From NCBI RefSeq assembly GCF_000010665.1, contig NC_012796.1:1426001-1490000 (forward strand): a stretch of DNA of 64,000 nt, in the 5' to 3' direction. Shown piece by piece: positions 54,315-62,926 of this stretch. How positions within the stretch are numbered: position 1 is the first letter of the stretch; the number at the start of each line of letters is the position of its first letter. The position numbers and the translations under genes are program-made. The notes beneath the pieces are model-generated. The model saw nothing but the letters and a program-made list of their open reading frames with translations, was not told the origin of the DNA and made no database searches. The DNA is from Solidesulfovibrio magneticus RS-1. GTDB lineage: Bacteria; Desulfobacterota; Desulfovibrionia; Desulfovibrionales; Desulfovibrionaceae.

Positions 54315-55583
54315 TTAACGAGGTGGGTTAGCGTCGGGAATGATTTGGGTGAGCGCCGGGGCGGACGCGGCATAGGCCGGATCGTGGGGGCAAAAGCCGA
54401 CCCGGTCCCACAGGCCGGCGTCCGGGGCGCGCCGTATGAGGCCGGCCACCCGCCCGCCCAGGGCGGCCAGACAGGCTTCCGGGCCGGCGTCGGCCACCAG
54501 GCCGCCGCCCAGCAGTTCCTCGGCCAGGCCCGGCCAGAACCGGTCGGCAAAACGCCGCCCCAGGGCCAGAAAGGCCCGGTGGGACCAGGCCGCGCCATGG
54601 GCGGCATGGACAAGGACGGGCGCGGCGCAAAAGCGCGGCGTCCCCCCGGCCCGGGCCACGGCCAGGGGCAGGGCGTAGTCCCACCAGGGCAGGCCCAGCC
54701 AGAAGCCTTCCAGCTCCGGGCGCTGGGCATAAGCCGTGTCCACGGCGCACAGATCGAAACCGACATCATAGTAATAGGAAAACGCCGGCCGGGGTTCCCC
54801 CGGCGCGTCCGGCTCCACGTCCACCCGGCAAGCGGCCACCAGCCCGCCGCGCGCGGCCGTGGCCAGCCGGACGGCGAAATCCGCCCCGGCGGCCAGCACG
54901 ATGTCGGCGTTGAGCACGGCCACGGCCGGCGCGCCGACCGCCGCCCCGGCGGCGAGTAGTTCGCCCACGGCCGGGCAGGCCCGCTCGTAATCGGCCAGGG
55001 CCGTCTCCCGGCCCGCGACATAGGCCACATCCGGGAAACGCTCGGCCAGGGTGGCGATCTCCTCGGCCGCGTTGACCGACACGATGGTCGAAAATCCGGC
55101 CGCTCTCCAGGAAGCAAGCGCCAACCGGCAGCGTCGCCCGGCCGTGGGCGGCAGGCTGGTGACGGCCACGGCCCGCCGCGACGACGGGGCAAGGGGCGCG
55201 GGCGGCCCGGCCAGGGCCACGGCGTTGACCCGGGCGGCGATGCGTCCGGGATCGGCCGCGCCCGCCCGGGCAAAGGCCTCGGCCGCGCCCGTCCGGTCGC
55301 CCAGGGCCAGCCGGGCCTGGCCGGCGCAAAGCAGTCCCTGGCCGGTGTCGCCGTGCTCCCGGGCCACGGCCTCGGTCGCCGCCAAGGCCGCCTCGGCCCG
55401 GCCCAGGGCCAGGAGCAGATCGGCCCCAAGCAGCCGGCCAAGGGGCGTCTCCCGCACCGCCGGCCCGGCCAGCACGTCCAGGGCTAGGGCGTACTCTCCG
55501 GCCCGGGTCAGTTCCCGGGCCGCCTTGAGGGCCGCGTGGGCGGCCGGCGTGTCCGGGGCCAGCCGGACCCAGTCGGCGCTCAT
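54315..55583 (-). CDS. TPR-glycosyltransferase-like protein
   Basis: The protein has 422 residues. Two or three TPR-like helical repeats (about 12-120) are followed by a GT-A-like domain (about 140-360) with RLALASWRAAGFSTIVSVNAAEEI, VAVLNADIVLAAGADF (DxD-like NAD-I-V) and GFWLGLPWWDYALPLAVA. The acceptor-binding residues are not evident, and catalytic activity is less certain than for its neighbours. It is coupled by ATGA to the upstream GT2 gene. Confidence 0.8.
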   Translation of the reverse strand: MSADWVRLAPDTPAAHAALKAARELTRAGEYALALDVLAGPAVRETPLGRLLGADLLLALGRAEAALAATEAVAREHGDTGQGLLCAGQARLALGDRTGAAEAFARAGAADPGRIAARVNAVALAGPPAPLAPSSRRAVAVTSLPPTAGRRCRLALASWRAAGFSTIVSVNAAEEIATLAERFPDVAYVAGRETALADYERACPAVGELLAAGAAVGAPAVAVLNADIVLAAGADFAVRLATAARGGLVAACRVDVEPDAPGEPRPAFSYYYDVGFDLCAVDTAYAQRPELEGFWLGLPWWDYALPLAVARAGGTPRFCAAPVLVHAAHGAAWSHRAFLALGRRFADRFWPGLAEELLGGGLVADAGPEACLAALGGRVAGLIRRAPDAGLWDRVGFCPHDPAYAASAPALTQIIPDANPPR

Positions 55584-56392
55584 GGCCGGTCCGCGCCCTG
55601 GCAGTCCAGGAAATCCCTGGCCCGCTGGGCCAGCCGGCAGGACTCGGCCAGAAGATTGGCGTAACGCGAGGGCGTGTGCTGCCCCGTGGGCCGCGCCGGC
55701 CCGTGGCGGCGCACGCCGTAGAGCACGCGCGGCACATGGACGAACCGCGCCCCGGCCATGGCGAAGCGCAAGTAATGGTCGTAGTCGTTGGCGCTGCCAA
55801 ACGCTTCGTCCATGAGCCCCACCGTCTCATGGAGACGGGTGCGGTAGAGCCTGCACACGCCCAGGTGGTACCAGTCGGCCAGGCAGGCCTTGAAGTCGAA
55901 TTCCGGGAAGGTCATGCGGCGGTACACCCGGCCGTCGTCCTCCACCACATCCTGGTCGGCGTAGGCGAAGTCCGCGCCCGTGCGCTCCAGAGCCCCGGCC
56001 AGCTCCTCGATCATGTGCGGATAGGGCAGATCGTCGCCCGGCACATAGGTGCAGTATTCCCCTCGCGCCCGGGCCAGCCCCTCGTTGTAGGTACGCGTCG
56101 GGCCGATGTCGTGCTCGAAGCGCACGATCTCCACCCGCCGGTTTTGGGGATAGGTCAGCACGCGCTCGCGCACGACGTTGCCGCTGGCGTCCATGCAGAC
56201 CACCGGCTCGGCATATGCGCCGCCGATGCGACCGGGCAGGGCGTCGAGAAAATCCTTGGTGCCGTCGTCCGAGCCGCCGTCGACTATAATAAGCTCCAGC
56301 GCCTCATGGGTCTGGAACAGGCAGCGGTCCACGCAGGCCGGCAGATAGGCGGCCTGATTGAAAGTCGGAATGACGATGGTTGCCAGGGCCAT
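55580..56392 (-). CDS. Glycosyltransferase family 2
   Basis: The protein has 270 residues, a compact GT-A enzyme: TIVIPTFNQAAYLPACVDRCLFQ, IIVDGGSDDGT, NEGLARARGEYCTYVPGDDLPYP (DxD-equivalent GDD) and YDHYLRFAMAG. GTAGGT lies close to the start. It is first of a two-gene unit with the TPR-glycosyltransferase; the NeuB-type gene lies upstream on the same strand, so the product could transfer to or near a nonulosonic acid-containing glycan. Confidence 0.93.
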   Translation of the reverse strand: MALATIVIPTFNQAAYLPACVDRCLFQTHEALELIIVDGGSDDGTKDFLDALPGRIGGAYAEPVVCMDASGNVVRERVLTYPQNRRVEIVRFEHDIGPTRTYNEGLARARGEYCTYVPGDDLPYPHMIEELAGALERTGADFAYADQDVVEDDGRVYRRMTFPEFDFKACLADWYHLGVCRLYRTRLHETVGLMDEAFGSANDYDHYLRFAMAGARFVHVPRVLYGVRRHGPARPTGQHTPSRYANLLAESCRLAQRARDFLDCQGADRP

Positions 56393-56427
56393 GGTGACCT
56401 ACAGTGTGGGTGGGAGGAAAAGGAAGA

Positions 56428-56468
56428 ATGCCTCCGGCGGCCGGGGGCCTGAGGCCCCCGGACCCCCC
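56428..56468 (+). repeat. Dispersed GC-rich palindromic repeat, copy 8
   Basis: Common core at 56441-56461. It lies 35 bases upstream of the GT2 start, in the orientation opposite to that gene, and directly abuts the first AT-rich repeat at 56471. Confidence 0.9.
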
Positions 56469-56470
56469 AA

Positions 56471-56510
56471 CTAAAAAATACGAAGTGCTTTAAGTAAAAT
56501 TAGTGGGTTT
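56471..56510. repeat. AT-rich repeat, degenerate copy a
   Basis: CTAAAAAATACGAAGTGCTT followed by TAAGTAAAATTAGTGGGTTTT aligns with copy b about 100 bases downstream, but its inverted arms no longer pair fully. It looks like a decayed duplicate. Confidence 0.65.
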
Positions 56511-56574
56511 TGTCTGTTGCCAGCAAAAATCGCGCCTGCTTCTTCTGGTCGAGGGTGCGATTAGAGTCGCGTCC

Positions 56575-56602
56575 CTTAAAAAATACGATAGTATTTTTTA
56601 AG
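56575..56602. repeat. AT-rich perfect palindrome, copy b
   Basis: CTTAAAAAATAC at 56575-56586 pairs exactly with 56591-56602 across the loop GATA. It lies 62 bases beyond the stop of the minus-strand neuB-type gene, a position fitting a bidirectional terminator or a protein site. The surrounding AT-rich tail ATAAATGGTTTT also matches copy a. Confidence 0.8.
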
Positions 56603-56664
56603 AAAAATAAATGGTTTTAGCTCGTTGACTACAAAACACCATATACGTTTTCGCGGACGCGACA

Positions 56665-57780
56665 CTAGAAACCGGAAATGGCTTTGGCCGTTTGGGCATC
56701 GTCTTCGGGCTTGGGCCGCTCGGGCAGGGCCAGGACGTCGAACCGCACAGCCTCGTCCTGGCGGACCTTGGCGAGAAGCCGCCCGCCGACCACCAGATCG
56801 TAGGCCACCGGCGACAGCCCGTCGCCCGGACACTTGCAGGCCACGTCCTCGGGGCCCAGCACATGGCCGGCCGGCAGATCCCGGGCGTAGACCAGGGACT
56901 TGCGCAGCTTGGCCGCCGCCGCCGCTTCGCCGGCAAACACCTGCTTGCGCGTAACCCGCATGGCCGCCTCGGCCTGGCGCACCATGGCGGCCATGGCGGC
57001 AAAGGCGTCGGGCGTGAGCGAGGCCTTGTGGTCCGTGCCGGGCAGCTCGCGGTCCAGGGTGAAATGCCGCTCAATGATGACCGGAGCAAAGGCCGTCGCG
57101 GCGACGGTGGGGCCAAGGCCCTGCTCGTGGCCGGAATAGCCCACCGGCAGCCCGTAGCGGCGGCGCAGCAGATCCATCACCGGCAGCCCCACCTGCTCGT
57201 CCGGGCAGGGGTAGGTACTGTTGCAGTGCAGGATGATGATGCGGTCGGTGGTTTGCTTGAGCGTGGCCACGGCGGCGTCGATGTCGGCAAGCTGGCTCAT
57301 GCCGGTGGAGATGACCACCGGCAGGCCGGTTGCGCCGGCCTGGCGCAACAGCGGCAGGTTGACCAGATCGGCCGAGGGGATTTTCAGCAGTTCCACGCCA
57401 AGGTCGGTCAAAAGGCGCAGGCTCGGGGCGTCCCAGGCCGAGGCGAAAAAGGTCAGGCCCAGGGATTCGGCCAGGGCCTTGAGTTCGGCTAGGGCCTGGC
57501 CCGGCAATTCCAGGGCGGCTCGGTGGCGGCCGTAGGTGTCGCCGAAGCTGTTGGGGCCGCCGTAGGGCGCGTCCAGGCCGGCCCGGGTGAAAAGCGCCCC
57601 CATGTCGCGCTTTTGAAATTTGACGGCGTCGGCGCCGCTTGCGGCGGCGGCGCGCACCATGCGCCGGGCGGTCTCCAGGCTGCCTTGGTGGTTGTTGCCG
57701 ATTTCGGCAACGAGCAGGGCCGGGCAACCCGGGCCGACGGCATGGCCGCTGCGCAGGCGGATGATCGGGGCGGTGGGCAT
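56665..57780 (-). CDS. N-acetylneuraminate/pseudaminic/legionaminic acid synthase family protein
   Basis: The protein has 371 residues. A TIM-barrel NeuB domain (about 15-285) has AEIGNNHQGSLETA, DAVKFQKRD, STGMSQLADI, HCNSTYPCP, GYSGHEQGLGPTVAA and ERHFTLDRELPGTDHKASL, the residues that hold phosphoenolpyruvate, metal and the sugar. A C-terminal SAF domain (about 305-370) has SLVYARDLPAGHVLGPEDV. It condenses PEP with a hexosamine derivative to make a nine-carbon acid sugar for a surface or flagellar glycan. Which acid cannot be told. No neuA/neuC partner is in the window. Confidence 0.92.
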   Translation of the reverse strand: MPTAPIIRLRSGHAVGPGCPALLVAEIGNNHQGSLETARRMVRAAAASGADAVKFQKRDMGALFTRAGLDAPYGGPNSFGDTYGRHRAALELPGQALAELKALAESLGLTFFASAWDAPSLRLLTDLGVELLKIPSADLVNLPLLRQAGATGLPVVISTGMSQLADIDAAVATLKQTTDRIIILHCNSTYPCPDEQVGLPVMDLLRRRYGLPVGYSGHEQGLGPTVAATAFAPVIIERHFTLDRELPGTDHKASLTPDAFAAMAAMVRQAEAAMRVTRKQVFAGEAAAAAKLRKSLVYARDLPAGHVLGPEDVACKCPGDGLSPVAYDLVVGGRLLAKVRQDEAVRFDVLALPERPKPEDDAQTAKAISGF

Positions 57781-58101
57781 GGGGTGGTGTTCTCCGAAAG
57801 GCCTCGTGGGGCCGACCGTTTCATTTTAGCCCTGATCGCGGGCGGATACAAGGCCGTCCCAGGAGGCGGGCTGATTTTGCCGGCTTCAGGCGGAGTTGCA
57901 AACCATGTGCCGCCTCCCCCGGCCGGCGGGAAACAATCGGCCTATGTCATGGTGGAAAATGTATCCATTCAAGGCTATTGGCGACCATGCCCCAGAGCGG
58001 GCCGGACGGGGGAGCCATAGCCGGCCCGGGCGGCCAGCCTTGCCATCGGGGCCGAATGCGGTCAAAGTGGCCCGGCTCAATTTCTTACCGGACGAGGCGT
58101 C
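57781..58101. other. Divergent intergenic region
   Basis: This 321-base region between the neuB-type gene and the MlaF-like gene has no supportable gene. An AT-rich patch near 57940-57980 could hold a promoter; no clear motif is seen. Confidence 0.4.
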
Positions 58102-58872
58102 ATGACCCAGCCCATGATCGAGATACGCGGCCTCACCAAGGCCTTCCAGGGACAGCCGGTGCTGCGCGGCGTGGACATGGTCGTGCCCGAGGGCATGGTC
58201 ACGGCTGTTATCGGCAAGTCCGGCGAGGGCAAGAGCGTTTTGCTCAAGCACATCATTGGGCTTATGGCCCAGGACTCCGGCGACATCCTGTTTCAGGGCC
58301 AGCCGCTGTCGGCCATGAGCCGCGACGAGCGCCGGGCCTTTCGCCGCCGGTGCAGTTATATGTTTCAAAACATGGCGCTTTTTGACTCCATGACGGTGTC
58401 GCAAAATATCGCCCTACCTCTGCGCGAGACCCTGCGCCTGAGCGAGGCCGAGGCGGATGCCCGGGTGGGGGCCATGGCCGAGCGCCTGGAACTGACGGGC
58501 ATCCTGCACAAATACCCGTCCCAGATATCCGGCGGCATGCAAAAGCGCGTCGCCCTGGCCCGGGCCTTGGTTACGGAGCCGGGGGTGGTGCTTTTCGACG
58601 AGCCGACCACCGGCCTTGATCCCATCCGCAAGGCCTCGGTGTTGGCGCTTATCGACCAGTCGCGCCGCCAATTCGGCTTCACGGCGGTCTTGGTCAGCCA
58701 CGACATCCCCGACGTCTTCGGCATCGCCGGCCACGTGGCCATGCTCGACGCCGGCCGCATCCTCTGGCAGGGGTTGCCCCAGGACATCAGCGACTGCGAC
58801 GATCCGGCCGTGCAGCGCTTTTTGGCCGGCGAACCCGAGCCGGACAGCGACGAGGGCGACGGCCGGGACTAG
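58102..58872 (+). CDS. ABC transporter ATP-binding protein, MlaF-like
   Basis: The protein has 256 residues. Walker A GKSGEGKS (38-45), Q-loop FQN near 88-90, signature ISGGMQKR (142-149), Walker B VVLFDEPTTGLDP (162-174) and H-loop VSHD. The GEGKSVLLKHIIGL pattern and the length are those of MlaF, the ATPase of the system that moves phospholipids across the periplasm. No mlaE, mlaD or mlaC follows, so it must work with permease genes elsewhere. GACGAGG precedes the start. Confidence 0.9.
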   Translation: MTQPMIEIRGLTKAFQGQPVLRGVDMVVPEGMVTAVIGKSGEGKSVLLKHIIGLMAQDSGDILFQGQPLSAMSRDERRAFRRRCSYMFQNMALFDSMTVSQNIALPLRETLRLSEAEADARVGAMAERLELTGILHKYPSQISGGMQKRVALARALVTEPGVVLFDEPTTGLDPIRKASVLALIDQSRRQFGFTAVLVSHDIPDVFGIAGHVAMLDAGRILWQGLPQDISDCDDPAVQRFLAGEPEPDSDEGDGRD

Positions 58873-59084
58873 CCTCGCGTCCCTGGGTGTCGGCCTCGCC
58901 AGGCATTGCCGGCCACGGGCTGGCAGCACTTTTTCATTCCTGCGGTCGGGCGGACTTATTTTATCCTTGGGATGCAAGCCAGACGCCGCGTCCGTGAAAA
59001 AGGACCGGCTTTAGGCCTTGTCTCGCCACTTCGATGAACACATTTCCAGAGCGCGCCGCCAGGTGCGCGTCGGGGAGGGCAACC

Positions 59085-59843
59085 ATGCCGCGAGGGTTTT
59101 CGGGACGGGTTCTCGCCTGTGTCCTCTGTTTGCTTTTCGGCTTGGCGGGCCAGCTTCCGGCCGCCACGCTGCACCAGACCGGAACCATTGAGGCGCTCTC
59201 GGCCGGCGACTATGCCGGCCAGATCGCCATGCCGGCCCTGGCCGGGCAGGGCGATTTCGGCCTGGGCACCTTTGACGCCCTAAACGGCGAGATGGTGGTG
59301 CTCGACGGCGTGGTGTACCAAATTACTGTTGACGGCGTGGTGCACAAGGCCAAGCCGGGCCAGACCGCGCCCTTTGCCCAAGTGGCGCGTTTTGGCGGGA
59401 GCATTGATCTCGGCCGGGTGGATGGCCTGGATCTGCCGGGCCTGACCGCTGCCCTGGCCGCCCGGCTGCCCGATCCCTCCAAGATGTGCGCCGTGCGTGT
59501 GGACGGCCGCTTCGGCGAGCTGACCGTGCGCAGCGTTCCGGCCCAGGCCAAGCCCTGGCCGCCCCTGGCCGAGGCGATCAGCCGGCAGGCCACGTTCCCC
59601 CTGGCCGACGAGCAGGGGACCCTGGTCGGCTTTTACACGCCGTCGGGCTTGCCGGCCTTGTCCCCGCCGGGCTGGCATTTCCACTATTTGAGCAACGACA
59701 AGCGGCGCGGCGGCCATGTGCTGTCCCTCAAAGTGGACGCGGCCAAGGCCCGGGGCGAGGCCGTGACCGCCATGGACATTCGGTTGCCGCCTGGGCCGCT
59801 GCCCCGCGCGAATGTCGCCAAACCCGCTGCCGGGACGGAATAG
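59085..59843 (+). CDS. budA: Exported alpha-acetolactate decarboxylase
   Basis: The protein has 252 residues with a signal peptide (1-27, cleavage after AAA). The core is the acetolactate decarboxylase fold: GDFGLGTFDALNGEMVVLDG with E69, and zinc ligands H198, H200 and H211 in WHFHYLSNDKRRGGHVL; R149 corresponds to the catalytic Arg. It converts 2-acetolactate to acetoin and CO2 outside the cytoplasm, as in Brevibacillus. The start at 59085 has GGGGAGGG upstream; an in-frame ATG 51 bases earlier would precede the signal peptide by 17 residues. The next gene follows after three bases. Confidence 0.9.
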   Translation: MPRGFSGRVLACVLCLLFGLAGQLPAATLHQTGTIEALSAGDYAGQIAMPALAGQGDFGLGTFDALNGEMVVLDGVVYQITVDGVVHKAKPGQTAPFAQVARFGGSIDLGRVDGLDLPGLTAALAARLPDPSKMCAVRVDGRFGELTVRSVPAQAKPWPPLAEAISRQATFPLADEQGTLVGFYTPSGLPALSPPGWHFHYLSNDKRRGGHVLSLKVDAAKARGEAVTAMDIRLPPGPLPRANVAKPAAGTE

Positions 59844-59846
59844 CTC

Positions 59847-60785
59847 TTGGATTTCCTGTCGTTTTTCATGCCGGGCGAACGCCGGCCAGCGCCGCGCGCG
59901 GCCGATGCCGCCGTCAGGGCCGCCCGGGCCCGGGCCGAGGAACTGCTCGGCCGGGCTACCGGCCGCCTGGACGGCCTGTTTGCCCTGCTGGCCGCCGCCG
60001 ACGCCCGGGACGCCGGGCTTGTGGCCGCGCTGTTGGCCGAGGACCTCGACGCCCTGGCCGGACAGCTTGGGGCGGGCGGCGAGATCCTGACCGAAGTCCG
60101 AGCTGGACTTGGCCCAATGCCAGGTGCCGAGATCTTGGCCGGCTTTGCCCGCCGAGCCCAGGCGCGGCTGGACGCCCTGGAAAGGAAACTGGCCGAGCGC
60201 AAGGCCGGTGACTGGCGGCTGGCCGTGGACCGCTACGAGGCCCGGGCCTTGTGGCGGGTGCGCACGGCGCTCATCGTCTGCGTGGGCCTGCTTGCCGCCT
60301 CGCTGCTCCTTGGCGACACCCTGGCCAAAAAACGCCGGGATTTCGCCGCCATGGTGGCGCTGCTTCATGAGCGCACCGAGGCCCAGAACGCCCTGGACGC
60401 CCTGGCCGAGCTGGCCTTGGCCGCCAAGAAGGCCACGGGCAAGCCCTTATTTGCGGTGACGGGCCAAAACTGCACGAGCTGCGGTTGCGAGGGTCGCGAT
60501 TTGCGGCTGGTTCCCCAGGGCGACGTCTGCCGCCGCCAGTGGGAGGCCGCCCGGGAGCGTCTGGGCGCGGCGGCCAAGGCCTCGCCCCGGACCCTGGAGC
60601 GCCTGGCCCGCGATCCCTGGGGGTCGCCGTATCTGCTCAACGAAAACGAGGGCGAGAGCCCGGATTTCCCCTGCCTGCCCGATGCCGCGGTTTCGGCCGG
60701 CCAAAACGGCCTGTTCGGCGACGCCGACGACATTGTTGTGGCCGTGCCCAACGCCTTTTGCCCCACGGATAAGGAGCGGCCCTAG
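59847..60785 (+). CDS. Membrane protein with GspG-like C-terminal domain
   Basis: The protein has 312 residues from a likely TTG start (GGGACGGAA upstream); ATG at 59868 is the alternative. The helical N-terminal half (about 20-125) is probably cytoplasmic, and there is one membrane segment at about 138-158. The C-terminal part has a cysteine group (NCTSCGCEG) and ends with DPWGSPYLLNENEG and SAGQNGLFGDADDIV, the calcium-binding loop pattern of GspG-type major pseudopilins, but without a prepilin leader. The role is unknown. It lies three bases after budA. Confidence 0.7.
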   Translation: MDFLSFFMPGERRPAPRAADAAVRAARARAEELLGRATGRLDGLFALLAAADARDAGLVAALLAEDLDALAGQLGAGGEILTEVRAGLGPMPGAEILAGFARRAQARLDALERKLAERKAGDWRLAVDRYEARALWRVRTALIVCVGLLAASLLLGDTLAKKRRDFAAMVALLHERTEAQNALDALAELALAAKKATGKPLFAVTGQNCTSCGCEGRDLRLVPQGDVCRRQWEAARERLGAAAKASPRTLERLARDPWGSPYLLNENEGESPDFPCLPDAAVSAGQNGLFGDADDIVVAVPNAFCPTDKERP

Positions 60786-60793
60786 GGTCGCGG

Positions 60794-60822
60794 CTTAAAA
60801 AATACCGCCGTATTTTTTTAAG
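60794..60822. repeat. AT-rich palindrome, copy c
   Basis: CTTAAAAAATAC at 60794-60805, loop CGCC, then GTATTTTTTTAAG, with one extra T relative to copy b. It begins nine bases after the stop of the plus-strand gene and is followed by AATAAACCATG, which also resembles copy b. It may be a terminator. Confidence 0.8.
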
Positions 60823-60892
60823 AATAAACCATGATGCAACCCCACGATTTCATGGCGGCGTCCGCTTGGACGACGCGGGAGCGGACCTCGCC

Positions 60893-62926
60893 ATGAGCGA
60901 GGCCCTGATCCAGTTTCTTGCCGGCACGCTGCGGGCCGGCGGACTGGCCCTGGCCGCCGGCCATGGCCTGCTTTCGGCGGCCGTGCTGGTTGGGCTTGGG
61001 CGGCCGGCCCAGGCCTTCGTGGCCCTGGTCGCGGTCTGGGGCCTGTCCCTGGCCGTGTCGCGCCGGGGGCTGTCCATGGGCCTTTTTCTGCTGGGAGCCA
61101 CACTTTTTCTCTTCGGCTGGCAGGCCTACGTCTATCCTTCGGCCGCCTTCGGCCTGATCCTGGACATGGCCGCCCTGGCCCTGGGCTGGCGCAATCTCGG
61201 CCAAGCCGAGGCCGAGTCCCAAGCCGGCGCCGGCCCGTGCGGCGCGTGTCTCGGCGCGCTGGCCGTTTTGGCCCTGGGGTCCACGCTCCTTTTGCCCTGG
61301 GACCGTCTGGCCGCCCAGCTGGCCTTTTTCGGGCCCACCGCCTTTTTCGCCGCCGTGGCCTTTTCCCCGGCCGACGCCCCGGCTTACGTCCTGGGCGCGG
61401 CGGCGCGGCTGGCCGTATTTGCCGTGTTTGTCCGCGAGCTGGCTCGAAACCCCTGGCCCGGGCGCTTCGAGACCCTGGCCTCGGGCATCCTGGCCGGTCT
61501 TGTCGTCTCCATCGTCTACGGCCTGGCCCTGCATTTTCGCGGCGACCACTATCTGCTCCATTACCGCTTCACCTCGGTCTTCGCCAATCCGGGCTGGTAC
61601 GCCGAATACCTGGCCGTGGCCGCGCCTTTCGCCCTTATCGCCCTGGCGCGCCCCTCCAAGCTGTCCCGGTGTTTCGGCGCGGCCTGCCTGGCCCTTGTGG
61701 CCGGTTCCCTGGTCCTGACCCTGGCCCGGGCCGGCTGGATCGCCGGCGGCCTGACCTTCGCCGCCGCCGTATGGCTGTATTTCCAGGGCGGGCCCATGCT
61801 GCGCCTGCGCCGGCCCTGGGGGCATCTGCCGGCCCTGGCCGTTGGCGGGGCGTTGGTGGTCGGGGTGTCGTTTTGGGCCTCGGGCAAGGAGTTGGCCGCC
61901 GTCAGCCGGCCGATAAACGCCCTGCTGAAAGAGCGGGTGGGCAATTTTACGGATTCGCCCCGGCCGACGCTGTTCCGTTCGGGCCTGCTCATCGCCGCCG
62001 AAAGCCCGGTCTTTGGCCTGGGCTACGAAAGCTACGCCCGGCATTATCCGGTGCTCCTGGCCACGCCGGCCGCCTGGCTTGGCCGCTACGGCGACAAGAA
62101 CGCCGAGGTCTTCGAGACTTCGCACAACATGTACATCCAGATCGTCTCGGGCCTGGGGCTGGCGGGGTTGGCGTTGTGGTTGGTCATGGCCGGCCGGGCC
62201 GGGTTGCTGTTGTGGCGCGCCGTCCGGGACACGGCTTCAAGTCTCGACCTGGCCTTGCTGCTGTCCCTGGTCGCCTTCCATGTCTATGCGTTTTTTCAGG
62301 AGATGTTCTACGTGCCGGCGGTGCTGTTCCTGCTGGCCCCGCCCCTGGCCCGGGCCATGGCCCTGGAAGGCCGGACCCGTCCCGGCCGCCTGGCGCGGTT
62401 GGCCGGGGGCATGGCCTGGGTCTTGGCCCTGGCCGGGCTGGTCGCCTATGCCGCTGATTTCGGGCTGTCCCGCACCCGGGAACGCCTGTCCCTGGCCCAG
62501 TGGCGAGCCGGCGAGGTGGTCTATGAGGGGTTTTATCCGCCGGAGAGGATGGACGGGCGGGAGATGCGTTGGAGCGCGGGCAACGCTGCCGTGCTGGTCG
62601 CGCCGGGTGAGGTGGAGCTGACGCTTTTTTCGCCCGTGCCCCAGGACGTGCTGCTGGTGTCCGACGCCGGCCCCCTGGACAAGCTGCGCCTGGGCGGCGA
62701 GCCGGCCACGCGGCGTTACCGGCTGCCCGACGCCGGCGACGGCCGGGCCAGGACGATCTTTGTCATGCCCGAGACGGCGTTTGTGCCCATGGCCCAAAAC
62801 GGCGCGCCCGACCCCAGGCTGCTGGCGGTGGCGGTGGCGGTCCGGGCCGGACAAGAGGCGCGGGAAGTGCCCCCGACCCCGAGCGGGGCTGGCGGCCGGG
62901 AAGTTGAAAGAGGCGACGAACCTTAG
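60893..62926 (+). CDS. O-antigen ligase/polymerase-like membrane protein
   Basis: The protein has 677 residues and about 12 membrane segments. A large periplasmic loop at about 335-420 contains RPTLFRSGLLIAAESPVFGLGYESYARHYP and FETSHNMYIQIVSGLGLAGLALW, the pattern of WaaL/PglL/Wzy ligases that move a lipid-linked glycan to its acceptor. After the last membrane segment (about 510-527) there is an extra beta-rich C-terminal domain of about 150 residues, probably periplasmic. The ATG at 60893 has GGGAGCGG upstream. Its stop overlaps that of the next, convergent gene. Confidence 0.88.
   Translation: MSEALIQFLAGTLRAGGLALAAGHGLLSAAVLVGLGRPAQAFVALVAVWGLSLAVSRRGLSMGLFLLGATLFLFGWQAYVYPSAAFGLILDMAALALGWRNLGQAEAESQAGAGPCGACLGALAVLALGSTLLLPWDRLAAQLAFFGPTAFFAAVAFSPADAPAYVLGAAARLAVFAVFVRELARNPWPGRFETLASGILAGLVVSIVYGLALHFRGDHYLLHYRFTSVFANPGWYAEYLAVAAPFALIALARPSKLSRCFGAACLALVAGSLVLTLARAGWIAGGLTFAAAVWLYFQGGPMLRLRRPWGHLPALAVGGALVVGVSFWASGKELAAVSRPINALLKERVGNFTDSPRPTLFRSGLLIAAESPVFGLGYESYARHYPVLLATPAAWLGRYGDKNAEVFETSHNMYIQIVSGLGLAGLALWLVMAGRAGLLLWRAVRDTASSLDLALLLSLVAFHVYAFFQEMFYVPAVLFLLAPPLARAMALEGRTRPGRLARLAGGMAWVLALAGLVAYAADFGLSRTRERLSLAQWRAGEVVYEGFYPPERMDGREMRWSAGNAAVLVAPGEVELTLFSPVPQDVLLVSDAGPLDKLRLGGEPATRRYRLPDAGDGRARTIFVMPETAFVPMAQNGAPDPRLLAVAVAVRAGQEAREVPPTPSGAGGREVERGDEP

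Noticed and set aside
57886-58404. Minus-strand open frame opposite the start of the MlaF-like gene
   Set aside because: It overlaps a clear ABC ATPase on the other strand and has no ribosome site or domain.
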